A DNA stretch of 64,000 bases from Tyto alba (Eukaryota > Chordata > Aves > Strigiformes > Tytonidae). A program made the position numbers and the translations under genes. Positions 52,618 to 63,420 of the stretch are shown here, piece after piece. The stretch's first letter is position 1, and every line of letters begins with the position of its first letter. The notes beneath the pieces were generated by a model. It did not search any database and was not told where the DNA came from. It was given only the letters and a program-made list of their open reading frames with translations. The stretch is taken from positions 9,913,777 to 9,977,776 of the forward strand of contig NW_024881303.1 in NCBI RefSeq assembly GCF_018691265.1, in the 5' to 3' direction.

Positions 52618-53639
52618 TCGGTTTGAAGAAGAAACTCGCTGTTACTGAGCGCTCGCAAACATGTAAGGTGGACTCAGTCTCACTTGTGGCTTTTAGGCAC
52701 TACTAAACTTGTTTTTTCCTAAAAAAAGCAATGAGATACTGTTATGCTCTTGTGATAAAAAAAAAAAAATGTGTGTGATGTATCTTTATGGTTATGAACT
52801 TAGATATGGCAAGTGACAATTCCCATTTTGTGAGCTCTATTTCATGTGCTGTGTGTTTGCTCATGCGTTTAATAAAAGAGAAGAGCTAAACAAAGTCTTT
52901 GTGATAGCTGCTATTGCCATGTTTCAAAAACAGATTGGAGTGACAATCTGTCTCTTGTGTTTTCCCTGGTCTAAGAAGGAAGTACACAGAAAATATTCTA
53001 GTTACAGCCTCGGTCTGCCAGCCAGTCCCACCCCTGGGCAGGAGGGGAGGAGAAGCACTTCGCAGTCGTTCTGCAGAAACTGGTGCTCCGCTGTGCTGTT
53101 GCCTACAAGTGTGTTGCCCACAGCTTTGAAAGCCATAGCATGATTTAATCACAGTGTTCGAGTGTTTTATTTAAAATGAAATACGGGAACATAGCATACA
53201 ACCTTGTTCTGATGTGTTAAAATTACATTTAAGATCCTATTGTGACGAAAACCATACCACTGTGGTATCCTCACTTTGACATGCTTACATTCTTAGGACT
53301 TGCTGTTGTCAAAGGTAATGGAGGTTTCTAACTGTCTCTGAAGCAAAGCTAGAAGTTCAGTGCTAATAGACGTTTGCTTTTAAAAATCTCTCTCTGTTAC
53401 AAGGTTTGTGAGCTTAAGCCCTAACGATTTGACAGTATTTGTCAGCCATGTAGCTGTTAATTGAAACAACTGTAAACTTCTCAGAGATTTATAACTGATA
53501 AACTGATATAAACTGATCCTCACGGGAAAGAGACAAGGAAAACAGAGCTGTGTTTTGTATAGATCATTTGCATTTGTCCCACAGTTGTAAATAAGAGTCG
53601 AGCACTGTACAGACACAGCGGAATACATCAGGAGCAATC

Positions 53640-53735
53640 AGCTAGGTCAGGCCAGGCTCAGTAGGTCTGGGTCAGTATGAGCCACGACGTGCCTGGCCTG
53701 GGCAACATGGTGCTAAACCCACGGAGCGAGACCGA
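53640..53735 (+). repeat. Possible 7SL RNA-derived fragment (3' domain)
   Basis: The segment contains gcctgggcaacatgg (53695 onward) and agcgagacc (53725-53733), preceded by agccac and ctcagtagg. The same words occur in the same order in the 3' end of vertebrate 7SL RNA (gatcagtag…agccactgcactccagcctgggcaacatagcgagacc). An insertion of about 14 bases separates the last two blocks. It would be a decayed 7SL retropseudogene. The match is from memory, and GC-rich chance similarity is possible. Confidence 0.35.
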
Positions 53736-56329
53736 AGCCTGAAGTCTCAGCGTGGGCTGGTGCTGGGAGTTCAGACCCTGCTTGCCCTCCCCCAAACCAG
53801 CCTTCTCTGGGACTGGGAAGGGGAGACACCTTTATCGGGAAGGTGGTTTTCCCAGGGTAAAACTCATCAATTGCAGTTCGGGTGTGCTGACCCCTGTGAT
53901 TTCCACAGATGCAAAGCTAATGAATAGAGCTGTAATCTGTTAATAGGTGACTAATTTCAGACCATGGCAAAACCATTATATTTGTAATGTGAAATACTAG
54001 GGCAAGGAAAAACATATGTCACAGACTTGGGATAGAGGAAGAAGGTGGCAGAAAAAGGAATATAACCATGATTAAAGGCACATCAGAATTCCTTAAACAT
54101 ATTCAGAAAGTGCAAGTAACTGTGCAAAAGCACCGGAAGATTCTAGTGACAGGTAAACCTGAAAGCATACGGAAAACTTAATAGCTGTCTGTTGCCCATT
54201 TACCAGTCTGACCTACCTTCTTCCTGTCTGCTCTCTTCCTCCTCTGGACCCAGTACCCAAAATCACTGAAATGTAGACGAATTTTCTAAGGGTATGTGTT
54301 AAAACACTTTATTGCTTAAACTAGATGGAGGCTCAGAACAGCTTCAAAGTGACTTTTGGTTTCTATAAAAAGCAAAGGTAGTAAGACAAATGTCAATAGC
54401 ATTGATTTTCGGGAAATTTTCTAAAGGACAGTCAGGGTACATTGATATATGAGTCTGGAAATGTTGTGAAAGATAGCAGTAAGCAATAATGGAGAATATT
54501 TAATTTAGTAAAGGGCATGCCATGTGGACCCATGCAAAAATTATCAACTGGCATAGTAAACCAGAACATTTAGAGAAAGAAATATCAAATTTAAAAAAAA
54601 AAAAAAGTAAGAAATATGCCCTTTTTTTAATTAAAGTATATTCCTGTATCTTTCATATTCTTCCTGAAACCATTGAAATGGACATTTAGTTAGACAATAA
54701 ATAAAAGCAGTGAATATGCTTATAAATAATATCATGCAATAGTTTCTGAAGTCACCTGTCGAAATAGTGAAGGGATTCTAAGTAGTCTCAGAAATGTTAA
54801 ATCTGCGGTTTTGAGGGGGTAAAGAGTAGAATAGAATAATGTATTAATACCAGCACTCTATGATTTTATTTCTAGCTCATTTAGAAGTTTTTCTTACTTT
54901 TTAATGTATAGCTCATGGCAAAGTTGCACCAGAGAAAGGTAAGTTGGATAACCAAATAAGAAAGAATGAACATGTGGGTATGTCTTCCTTTGAATATGTA
55001 TTGCTGCAAATTGTTTGTTGATTTTTGTGGCAAATTATATGCCAGTATACCTGAAGAAATGCCATAACTACAGGCATCATAACAAAGGAAAGACCTTAAT
55101 GTCCAGTGCTTTCATCTTTTAAAGTATATTCGGTGTAGTAGCCACTCTTGACGTATTTAGTTCGTAAGAAGAGACACTGATTTAATAGAAGTATCATACG
55201 AGTAAGTACAATGAAATAACAGCATATTGGAATCACTCCATGCTATTTGAGCTACAGTGGCAAGAAACTGAATCTTACAGTACAGAACCTCAGGAAACAG
55301 TTTTCCTTTACTTTAAAGAAAAGATGTGTGGAAAGTGAACTTCTGTGCAGCTATTTCATAAGTGAATGGTCACAGGTGATACAGAAGGAGATTATGCTGT
55401 AAATAATCAAGTCAGAACATTCTTATAGAAAGGCTTCTTAAATAAAGTCTTTATGTTTTTGTATATAACCTTTACATAATATCAAGCGGACATAGGTATA
55501 CTCAATTTGGGATCATTTTCATTCTCCCGGTGAGGCACCTCAGATGAAGCTCAGACTTGGCAGAAATAACAGAACGTGAAATATATTATGCATAGTCTTG
55601 GTTTTTTTCATGCTCTCTGTGGAGGATAGCCTGCTGCATTCTTTGTCTTTCAAATTTTACAGTATAAATTAACCTGTTTTTTATTCTTAACAATTACTAA
55701 AAAACAATATCTGAACCCCAGTTTTCCTATGTTTATTTAATTACTAAAAGTGCAATTCTTACAGAAAAAAAATAAGAATAATTAATCACTATATATAGAG
55801 AAAAAAAAAATCTGCATCTTTAGTTGATTGAAAAAAAAAAATCCTTTCTGCCTCCTCACACAAGAAAAGAAGGAAAAGAGGGAACAAAAATTGAGCAAAG
55901 AATCTATTATTTTAGCACAAATACATACCTTCTAATGGACGTGGCTGCGATAGTGAGGAGGGGGTAGCACATGGGTTGGTGACAGATACCAAGGCGACTA
56001 ATCTGAGGGAGACTGTTCACTGAAGGCTTAAATAGCCAGCCATGGTGGGTTGTGAAATAGATCTGTTTGCTCTTAATCATTATTTTATTTCCAGTGTTGC
56101 TTTTTAACATTGTATATTATTGCTTGATAACACCAAGAAAAAGATACTGTATTTTAACACGAAAGGAATCAAGTACAGTGTGCCATCACCCTCAGGGCAG
56201 AAAGGGCACTGATAGCACATGAGCCTAAAAAGTGGCATTCTCACTTTTGTGAGCTGGTTGCTGATAGCAACTTGATGAAAAATGAGTCCACCTCACTTAC
56301 GAGATCGGAATGATTAAGCCAGCCTGGTG

Positions 56330-56540
56330 GGCCCGGTGTGCAGGTCCTGCTGCTTTCAAAGGGCTGTGTGTGTGTTGTGCTGTCTGCCGGCTGGATCTCC
56401 AGCTGAGGTGAGCCGGGTGGCAGCACGGCCGGGGAACGGCTCTGCTCGCCCAGGCAGCTTCTCGTCGGGGAAGGGGAGAGGGAGCGTGGCACGGGGGGTC
56501 CTGGGGGGACGTTTCGTCTGGTGCCAGTCTCACATACGGT
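56330..56540. other. GC/CpG-rich block in intron 4
   Basis: A CpG-containing GC-rich block (gccgggtggcagcacggccg, ttctcgtcggggaaggggag) interrupts AT-rich intron. Overlapping ORFs of about 110 aa in several frames on both strands are the expected consequence of low stop frequency and show no recognisable protein. It may be a regulatory element or a GC-biased repeat. Confidence 0.45.
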
Positions 56541-58189
56541 CTGTGGACGGTGGTCAGCCCTGGGTGGCTCTTCTGCTGGCAAACAGGCTCTTGATGGTCG
56601 TCAGAATAGCGTACACATGCCAAGGACAGGGGCTGCAGAAACGAGGTCCTGCAGTAAATACAGATCCCGATTGACTGAGGAAGTGGGTCGTGTGCTTTGG
56701 TGAAAGTGGGAGAGAGAGGGAAAACTTAGTCTGGCCTCTTGCTGCACCCTAGTAGGGCACGTTTTGTTGGTTAAATTGTGTATCAAAAAACCCACTACTG
56801 ACACTGAAATAAAGTGATGAGCCCAGAATGAAACAAATCCCATGGCAGCCTTCAGAGTTCCTGGAAGTGCTGGAGATGGTTACGTTTCTCTTCTTAGATA
56901 CACAGGAATGATCCTGGAGGGGTGAAACATGTTGTCCAAAGTCACAGAATGTATCAGAAGTAATTTTAGGAAAATAATTTGTTGGTTCACTCCCTATTCT
57001 GCATTTAAAAAACGGCTGTATTTTGATGTAAGAAACCAACTTCAATAACCACTATTAATTCTCCAAACAAAATAATTGCCACGTTCTTAGTAAATTGAGA
57101 GACAAATGATTAATTCCTGCTATGGGGTGTGATGTATGCTGGATTACCTGAAAGATGTAGTTGACTAATGGGTAAGTATTGATATACGCTCTAAGATCGT
57201 AACACTGCTACAAATCTTAGAGTCATCTGTATGCGTAATAATACGGAAGCTAATTTTTCAGCTTGCCCTAATGCCTCATTCATAGTTTCAGTGCACTTTG
57301 GATCCAGATTCAATGTGAAAAATTGCTTGTAATCATGTGAAATGAAGAATTTGCAATTATGATGTGAATATTTTCTTGGAAGGTCTAAATGAGTGGATTA
57401 TGTACTTATCCTTTAGTTAATAATACCTAAATGAAATAGTCCTAAGGAAATAGAGGATTAACAGAGCAGAAGTATAATACACAGCAAGTGGTCTAGCTGA
57501 AGAAAGACTACATAATCTAAAATATCCTCAGCTAAATCCACTGTAGCAGATTTAGCAGGGAGACTGAATTACTTCAGATACACATGTGCTTACAGTGGTC
57601 CATTTGGGTCAAGGCTAAAGTTCAGGAAGGCCAAAGAAAGACTCTCAGGCTGCCTTTCTGTTCTTGTACCTATGTAGTCCGTGAGTAGAGGACTCCAGCT
57701 GTGAAAGGACATAATCTTCTTAAGAATACAAAAGCTAAATATTTGTGTAAAAACAAGTGAACAAATGTAGCATGATAGCACACGGATACACCGAGGAGCT
57801 TCATTCTGTTGTTTGTAAATGTCTGAGTCATTGGGAAGTCCAGCTCTCACTAAGGTCGGCTGAAAAATCTTCTTTAGTATATGTAGAACAACAGTTCACC
57901 AATTCCCAAACTATTTTTTTTTATTTGCTCCCAAACTAACGTTTTTCCAAAGTTGCAGATCCATTTCATGTGCAAGTGTATTCAAAAATCTTGGTATTTC
58001 TGCATGAAAGTGGCAATCAATTTCTGTATTAATGAAATTGCATTTATAGGTTCTAAGTGACATTACCAGAGAGTAAGGACATGCATTTTGATGTTGTTTA
58101 GTGACACAAGTTAAGGACCCAGGTTTCCATTCCTAGATCCTAGCTACCTTCTTTTGATCTAAAACAGTTTCCTCTCTGCTTTTTTCCAG

Positions 58190-58430
58190 GTCTGGAGTTG
58201 GTGTGACAGGCTCTAGGCAGACGTTATTTTATGCAGAAGTAACAGACCAGATGAGAGCTGGTGAAGGAGGTGGCCAGCCTGAAGAAGGAGAGTTGATTGA
58301 AGTTGTAGAAATACCTTTAGAAGATTCCATGAAGTTTGCTTATGATGAGACTCTCCCGAAGACAATGGGTGTCATCTTCAGCTTCATGTGGTTCCAAAAC
58401 AACATAGAACCCAAGCTACCAAAAAAATAA
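58190..58430 (+). CDS. NUDT14: NUDT14 terminal coding exon 5
   Basis: This exon begins after the strong acceptor gcttttttccag and encodes (R)[20 protein letters not shown]…, ending …EPKLPKK and TAA at 58428-58430. Human NUDT14 has [24 protein letters not shown]…[14 protein letters not shown]…PKTLGVIFGVSWFL, so the whole C-terminal part of the Nudix fold is present. The GEGGG…[14 protein letters not shown] segment and the PKTMGVIF helix start are well conserved. With exons 2-4 this gives 195 residues. Adding the roughly 27 residues of a human-like exon 1 gives the human length. The frame is intact with no stop or frameshift, so the gene looks functional. The split codon reads AGG (Arg) where human has TGG (Trp). 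Confidence 0.98.
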
Positions 58431-58522
58431 AGTCAAAGCACCATGATTTTAAGAAAAGCTTTCCTGCTTCAAATCTGCCTGCCTCGATGAACTCAACTTT
58501 TCACAGAGCAAATCTTTCTTGA

Positions 58523-58528
58523 AATAAA
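58523..58528 (+). terminator. Candidate proximal polyadenylation signal AATAAA
   Basis: This is the first canonical hexamer after the stop codon, about 95 bp downstream. The sequence after it is A-rich and not clearly GU-rich, so use is uncertain. Confidence 0.45.
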
Positions 58529-59224
58529 TTTGGAAGCAAAATCTGAATTAAAATCCTCACCCAATTTACATCATTAACAAAACACTTACTGGCTTCACTG
58601 GGGCCAGGATTTGCCTCTGAGAAGCAAATGCTGATTTTTGCGCAAAGGCTAAGTAAACGCATCCAGCTCTTCTTTTTCATGGAACTGCTCTACCACTATT
58701 TTGAAGAGTTGCTCAGGACCTCAGTGCAGCTGCTGTGGGAGCCTGTCACTGTGGGCTGTACGTAGTGGCAGCTGTGTATTCACTGTAGTTTCTGATATTT
58801 CGGAGGGGGGAGGTGGGGGAGAGAGGCAGCAAACCTTAACAGTCACAGACATCCTAAGTACGTTCCTGAGTTCTGCACAGCTTTCAGGGAGCAGCTTTCC
58901 CTGTGGTGTGTAGCTCCTGTACAGAGAAAGTGTCTGCATTTCTGAACATGCAAGCCTCTATTTCATAAGCAAACATGTCTGTAAATCCTTCTGCTAACGT
59001 GTCATATTGACAATAGACCAGCTGTAAGATTATGTGCTTCTGTTTGTTCCCGCTATAATGCCGAGCAGCAGTGATGTGGTAGAGGGCTGAATGATGGGGG
59101 CTTCCACTGGAACACATGCTGCTTTGTTTGTTCTATGGGTAATACTTGATTAATTAGATCAAACTTTGTCCTCTAGAGCGGCACTTGAGAGGCCAAATTC
59201 TTTTAATTTGACCCTGAGGTGACT

Positions 59225-59360
59225 AATACAAGTGATTTCTCTGAGGTGTTCCGTGGTCTCAGGTTCCTTATCACCCAAATGGAAAGAATGGGACTTAACC
59301 TCTCGGATAACGCTCCTTGAAATCTAATGATCAGAAGTGCTTTATTGAGAGATTGTATCA
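59225..59360 (+). repeat. Old MIR-like SINE remnant in the 3' region
   Basis: The block order follows the MIR core and 3' part: 'aagtgatttctctgaggtg', 'ggtctcaggttccttatca', 'aaatggaaagaatggga', 'cttgaaatctaatgatca' and 'agtgctttattgaga'. The corresponding MIR blocks are aagtcacttaacctct…gcctcagtttcc…aaaatgggga…gaggattaa…aagcgctttgag. It is strongly diverged and lies upstream of the distal polyadenylation signal. Confidence 0.5.
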
Positions 59361-59425
59361 TTTGTGCAGGTTACATTGAAGCCTGTGCTACCTGCACAGA
59401 TGTACTGAGCAACACAATTTGATTT

Positions 59426-59431
59426 AATAAA
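59426..59431 (+). terminator. Candidate distal polyadenylation signal AATAAA
   Basis: A canonical hexamer is followed within 20-45 bp by T/GT-rich sequence (ttgttctatcagtgtagttt), a plausible downstream element. If used, the 3' UTR would be about 1 kb. Confidence 0.45.
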
Positions 59432-59969
59432 GTGGTCTAATTAGAACATATATTACTTGTTCTATCAGTGTAGTTTAGAGGTGGACTATTTGTCATGTGA
59501 AACTGTTAAGAGCATGAATGAAAGAGAATCAAGTCTGGCAATTTAATTATACACTGGTTTATGTTATTCACTGACTTAATTAACATGCCTACATTATATG
59601 TGCTTCTAGGATTACTGAGGTACTAAGTATGTTTAGAAGATGAGCACAGCGAATATACAAACTTTCATAGAGCAGCTGGAATAAATGCAGTACAGATGCC
59701 TGATGTTGTCCAGTGACTGATTTAAAATCACTGCATATCTAAATAGGTGTATAAATAAATAATTTTATTTTTAAATGCTTTTAGAACTGGTACTTACTGG
59801 TTCTCCTGCTGACAGGGAGGAAAGCCACTGAAGAAAGAGAAACCTTCGTCTGTGGGAGTCAGACACTCCTGTGAAAGTTCAGGCACATTCGCGTTGAACT
59901 GTGCCTGGTCTGTGGTGAGTCAAGGGCCAAGTTATCATGGAGAGCAAATGAATTCTGTCTGTCCGATGT

Positions 59970-60094
59970 CTTTACATTGGAAGGTGTTTTAGGGCAGGAT
60001 CTCCACTGCTCTTCATCTTTATGGTGTCTAGTACGTGTCCTGATTGCTGCTGAGGCCTTTACGAACTACTACAATATGCATAATAAATAATGAC
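59970..60094 (+). repeat. Old amniote interspersed repeat, 3' portion (second copy)
   Basis: The blocks 'attggaaggtgttttagggc', 'aggatctccactgctcttca', 'tggtgtctagtacgtgtcct' and 'ctactacaatatgcataata' follow the same ancient family as the copy at 20.9 kb (ggggcagggactgt…cagcgcctagcac…ctactgtaatacaaataataaat). It ends in an ATAATAAATAA tail. Confidence 0.6.
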
Positions 60095-60539
60095 TTTTAT
60101 TCCAGGCTGTAGTTACGAAAGTATCTGTTTGATTCTGTCAGAATTATTACACAGTGGCTTGTTGATCTGTTTAGTGTCAACCTAATAAGTGTGTGTGTGT
60201 ATACATGTCAGAAGCCTTTTTTGCTGTATAATGCAGTAATTTGGAAAAATAAATCGGTGTAGTAGAAGGGGGTCAGAGCTTGAAACTTTTCAAAGCAGCA
60301 TTTATGTATGTGTTCATACCGCTTGCACCAGATTTGCAAATGGACAAAACTCCACTTCTGATGAGGCTGAGAGCTTTCCCCAGCCAGACATTCCCTCCCC
60401 TGCTGCATCCAGGACCTGGAGTCCGTGCTTCCCAAGGTGCTCTCGCGCTGCATTAACGGCCTTGGTGAGAGCCCGTGGCTCTCACCCACGAGTGGTCAAG
60501 GTGTGACTCGTCCGTCTGGAATTGCCTTCAAATCTCTGC

Positions 60540-60960
60540 CCTTGCATTCGGTTTGGGCTCCTCAGAGCACCCCGGGGGGGGGGCAGGTCAGCCAGAGCCG
60601 GACCTGCCGTGCCACCACGCCACGGGCTGCCGGGGAAAGCGCACGGCCATTCCCAGCGAGGGGGAGGGTGAAGGTCCCAAAATCTCTGCGCGCGTGGCGC
60701 AGCTGGTGCCAGCCGGTCGTGCCTTGGTTGCACGTCCTTTGAGCTGTACGTTTGGGAACACGCTCGCCAATATTCTGCACCCTCCAAGGCGCTGCGGCTG
60801 TCCCGTGAACGTGAAGTCCCTCGCCAGGAACGTCCGCGTGTTGGGGGGGAGCGCCGAGGGCAGCGCCGGATTTGCCGATATCTGGCCCAAACTGCCGCTG
60901 CTGCTCAGCAGGAGGCTGCTCCCCGTCACTCGGGGGGATTTTTTTTGTGTAATCGGTATT
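60540..60960. promoter_or_regulatory. CpG-island-like block downstream of NUDT14
   Basis: About 420 bp rich in G, C and CpG (ctctgcgcgcgtggcgcagc, ggcgctgcggctgtcccgtg, aacgtccgcgtg). ORFs of 174 aa (+) and 159 aa (-) cover it, but their composition is Ala/Gly/Pro/Arg-rich without a recognisable domain, so I treat them as a by-product of GC richness. It could be the promoter of a noncoding transcript or an outlying part of the JAG2 promoter domain. Confidence 0.45.
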
Positions 60961-61469
60961 TCTCTTCCAGATAACTGCGACAAGAGGGCAGTTTCATGAG
61001 CTGGGCAGTCCCCCAGCACTTCATGATCCAGAAGGCCAGGCAAGAAGCTGAGCGGCATTGCCTCCATCTCCCAGTCTGTCCCTCCCCGGGGGGTCTACGG
61101 GGCAGACACCTACAAAATCCGGGGGCACTGCGGTGGCTCTGAAGCCTTTACAGCCCAAAGGATGCTACACGCCAGCCCTGCTCTCCGCCCAGCCATCGCC
61201 GTGATTTGTAATTCTCAAACAGCAACAAAATGGTCAAGGGATTACTTTGGTTTGCTTCCACAGTTTAGGAGTTTCCCACAGAAACAGCAGTGATGCAGTG
61301 TAGTGAAGGCTGTACATAAAGCGATGTGGTATCTGGTGTTTGGCTTTGCAGTGTTAAATACAAACATATCTTCATCCTTTTCCTTTATCCCTATTAATCT
61401 TGGTGGGGATTTTCATAAGGAATTAGGAAGGTTTGAAAACGTGGGAGAAAGGACTCCAACTTTTTTTCA

Positions 61470-61640
61470 GAATAGATGAGTCGTAATTATAAAAATAAAA
61501 CCAGAGCAATTCAGATGCCACTTCTCTCATCAGGGCTCATTTCAAAGATTGTAATTAGATCAAATGCAATAAACATCGGCCAAGACGAGGCAGGAAAAAA
61601 GTGCTTCTAATGGAAGCTTGAAATCACATCTCTGTTTTAG
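61470..61640. promoter_or_regulatory. Candidate conserved regulatory element A
   Basis: A motif-dense AT-rich segment with paired homeodomain-type cores (gtcgtaattataaa, gattgtaattagatc), ending tggaagcttgaaatcacatc, lies between CpG blocks. It has no ORF or repeat signature. Its texture resembles vertebrate developmental enhancers. This is inference and needs alignment. Confidence 0.35.
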
Positions 61641-61909
61641 ATGCATCTTTTGGACGTGCCACCACACATACGTCCATGAAGAGCAGACAGTTCAGAATAA
61701 AATAGGGTCCTCATTTGCTGGTAATGAATACTGACTCCAGCCTGCAAAACTCTTACCTGATCTCATCCCACCACCCCCATGAGCTCAATGTCTTTCTTTT
61801 ACTGAGTGCAATCGAGTGGTCTGCATTTAAGAAACAAATCTTAGCATCTCTGTCATCTTTATGATGTGGCTTTGGGATAGAGAGGTAATCTAATGAACCT
61901 GAAATTATG

Positions 61910-61935
61910 ATTCAGGCTTCCAATGAAGCCTGAAT
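61910..61935. repeat. Perfect 11-bp inverted repeat with 4-nt loop
   Basis: The arms attcaggcttc (61910-61920) and gaagcctgaat (61925-61935) are exact reverse complements around the loop caat. They lie within an AT-rich, enhancer-like segment. It could be a palindromic binding site or a chance hairpin. Confidence 0.85.
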
Positions 61936-62164
61936 TGATAAAATCTCGAATGTAGTGTCGCTGCCAGGCTCCCTGTTAGGTGGCAGAAGAGACGTCACCA
62001 GCACCTGGCAAGTACACGGACCGCGTTTGTTGCTGTTGTTTATTACCTTGTTTGTAAAATAGCTACAAGCCCTGAGCTACTCCCAGGTCTCACGGTATCG
62101 TCACTGAACAGCGACACGATGGAAATGCCTCCTCTAAAAGGCCGACACTTTAAATAAAGGAGCT

Positions 62165-62350
62165 GAATGACACGGCGGGGCGGGCGGGGGCAGGCGTGGG
62201 GATGGGGCGCGCGGGGATGCTCCCGGCGCTGCTGGCAGCCGGCTCCCCTGGCAGGCGGCCGCTCGCCTTTTCGCCCGCTCCCTCATTACCATCCCTCCCC
62301 GCCAGCCATGAAAGCGGCGCTCCCCGGCTCCCCGCAGGGCCGCGGCCGGG
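62165..62350. promoter_or_regulatory. Second CpG-rich block downstream of NUDT14
   Basis: This is CpG-dense sequence (cggcggggcgggcgggggca, gcgcgcggggatgc, gcggccgctcgcc) with GGGCGG-type Sp1 cores at about 62172-62186. No ORF is convincing. It has the look of a promoter or CpG-rich enhancer. Confidence 0.45.
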
Positions 62351-62364
62351 GCCAGGCCAAGGGC

Positions 62365-62600
62365 AACCGATATAATTGCTTCTGAAATACACGTGCCGGC
62401 CGAGCTGGGCGGCCCATTGGACAGAGGGGATTTTTGCTAAATTAGGACAATTGCCTGGCGTGCTTCATCCCCTCGCCGGGGCTCTATACATAGATGAAAG
62501 GCACACCCAGTTGTGAAATCTGTTGAAGCGGCACACCTGGTGCTGTCTGCAAGTCTATTCACAACCGTTAGCAGGTGTGACTTGGCCTTTGTGGCCATAA
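62365..62600. promoter_or_regulatory. Candidate conserved regulatory element B
   Basis: After the CpG block comes a motif-rich stretch. It has ataattgc and acaattgcc homeodomain-like cores, ggcccattgg (a CCAAT box on the reverse strand), tatacatagatgaaagg, and E-box cores CACCTG (about 62535) and CAGGTG (about 62573). No coding or repeat signal explains it. Confidence 0.35.
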
Positions 62601-63099
62601 AAGTCTGGCTGCACAGCTCCTGCTGTGCTCCCTGCGCCTTCGCTGCCCTGCGCGCTTTGGCAGGGGAGGCTGTCACAGATTAATACGGTTGTTTGAAGCT
62701 GTTAGGAGCCACCGCGTGAAGCCTGTAGCGGCTTCAGAGGGATCAGAGTGAGGCCTGTGCACACAGGAGGGATTTGCAGCTTCGGCCTCGGTGGCTGCGT
62801 CGGGGTGGAGGTAACGGGCAGGGCAGGGCTGCTGCCGGAGCCGGGACGCGGCACAGCGTGGTCCCCAACCCTGCAGTCCCAGGGACGCTGCTGAGTGGCC
62901 CCGCCAGCAGGTACCAGCGATTTGCAGTCTAGCCCCTCTTTGGGTTCAGCCTCTTCAAGAAGGATTTTGGTTGCTCTGCTTTGGGATGCTGCATCTCAAA
63001 CAGCACAGCAGTAAGGTGGAGCTCTGAAAACCCCAGCCCCGATCCAGGCTAGAATTTACTTTAAGGAAGGATGCCATGGATTTTGGAGCATTTTTTCAA

Positions 63100-63420
63100 C
63101 AGGATTTTTCATTCCCACTGGTTCATACAGGATTTTTCTTGCTGTGAGCAAAAAAAGGGATGCTCATACAAATCCTGCACTACTGCAAAATTTACTCCTC
63201 AATTTATCTAATCCTTCAGAGTCAGTCTCACTCTTTAATTGGGAACACATTTTTACTAGGGCTTTAATTGCTCTCCAGATGAATCATGTGGGAGGAGAAG
63301 TCGTAATGTATCTAAATGGCCCAGATTTGTGGCGCTCGGAGCTCTCTGGCCCGCCTCAGGACTGGCTTCAGTGCATTTCTCGTAATTGGAAATACAATCA
63401 GATGTATTAAACCCTGCCAA
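63100..63420. promoter_or_regulatory. Candidate conserved regulatory element C with three TAATTG cores
   Basis: TAATTG occurs at 63236-63241, 63265-63270 and 63383-63388, all in the same orientation. The segment is AT-rich with interspersed GC motifs (tggcccagatttgtggcgct). An 88-aa ORF overlaps it but matches nothing known to me and lacks splice or promoter support. This texture fits a developmental enhancer, possibly of JAG2. Confidence 0.4.

Larger units (their letters stand above)
46326..58189 (+). other. NUDT14 intron 4 (about 11.9 kb)
   Basis: Intron from gtaaat to the strong acceptor gcttttttccag. It contains an antisense CR1 copy, a G16 run, poly-T/A tracts (47665-47684, 51133-51150), an alternating purine-pyrimidine tract, a possible 7SL-derived fragment and a GC-rich block, all listed separately. 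An 18-bp perfect palindrome (acatgttttaaaacatgt) sits at 46926-46943. No additional coding exon is needed, because exon 4 and exon 5 join in phase. Confidence 0.9.
58431..59451 (+). other. NUDT14 3' UTR (extent uncertain)
   Basis: Non-coding sequence after the TAA. AATAAA hexamers occur at 58523-58528 and 59426-59431, so the 3' UTR may end soon after either one. ORFs here are short and unrecognised. A pyrimidine/purine-biased GA-rich stretch (ggaggggggaggtgggggag at about 58801) is present. Confidence 0.6.

Noticed and set aside
56241..56674. Three overlapping ORFs of 108-115 aa in the GC-rich intron-4 block
   Set aside because: Several frames on both strands are open at once, the hallmark of composition rather than coding.
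60475..60999. 174-aa (+) and 159-aa (-) ORFs in the CpG block
   Set aside because: Both strands are open because stops are rare in GC-rich DNA. The proteins are low-complexity, match no family I know, and have no start, splice or homology support.
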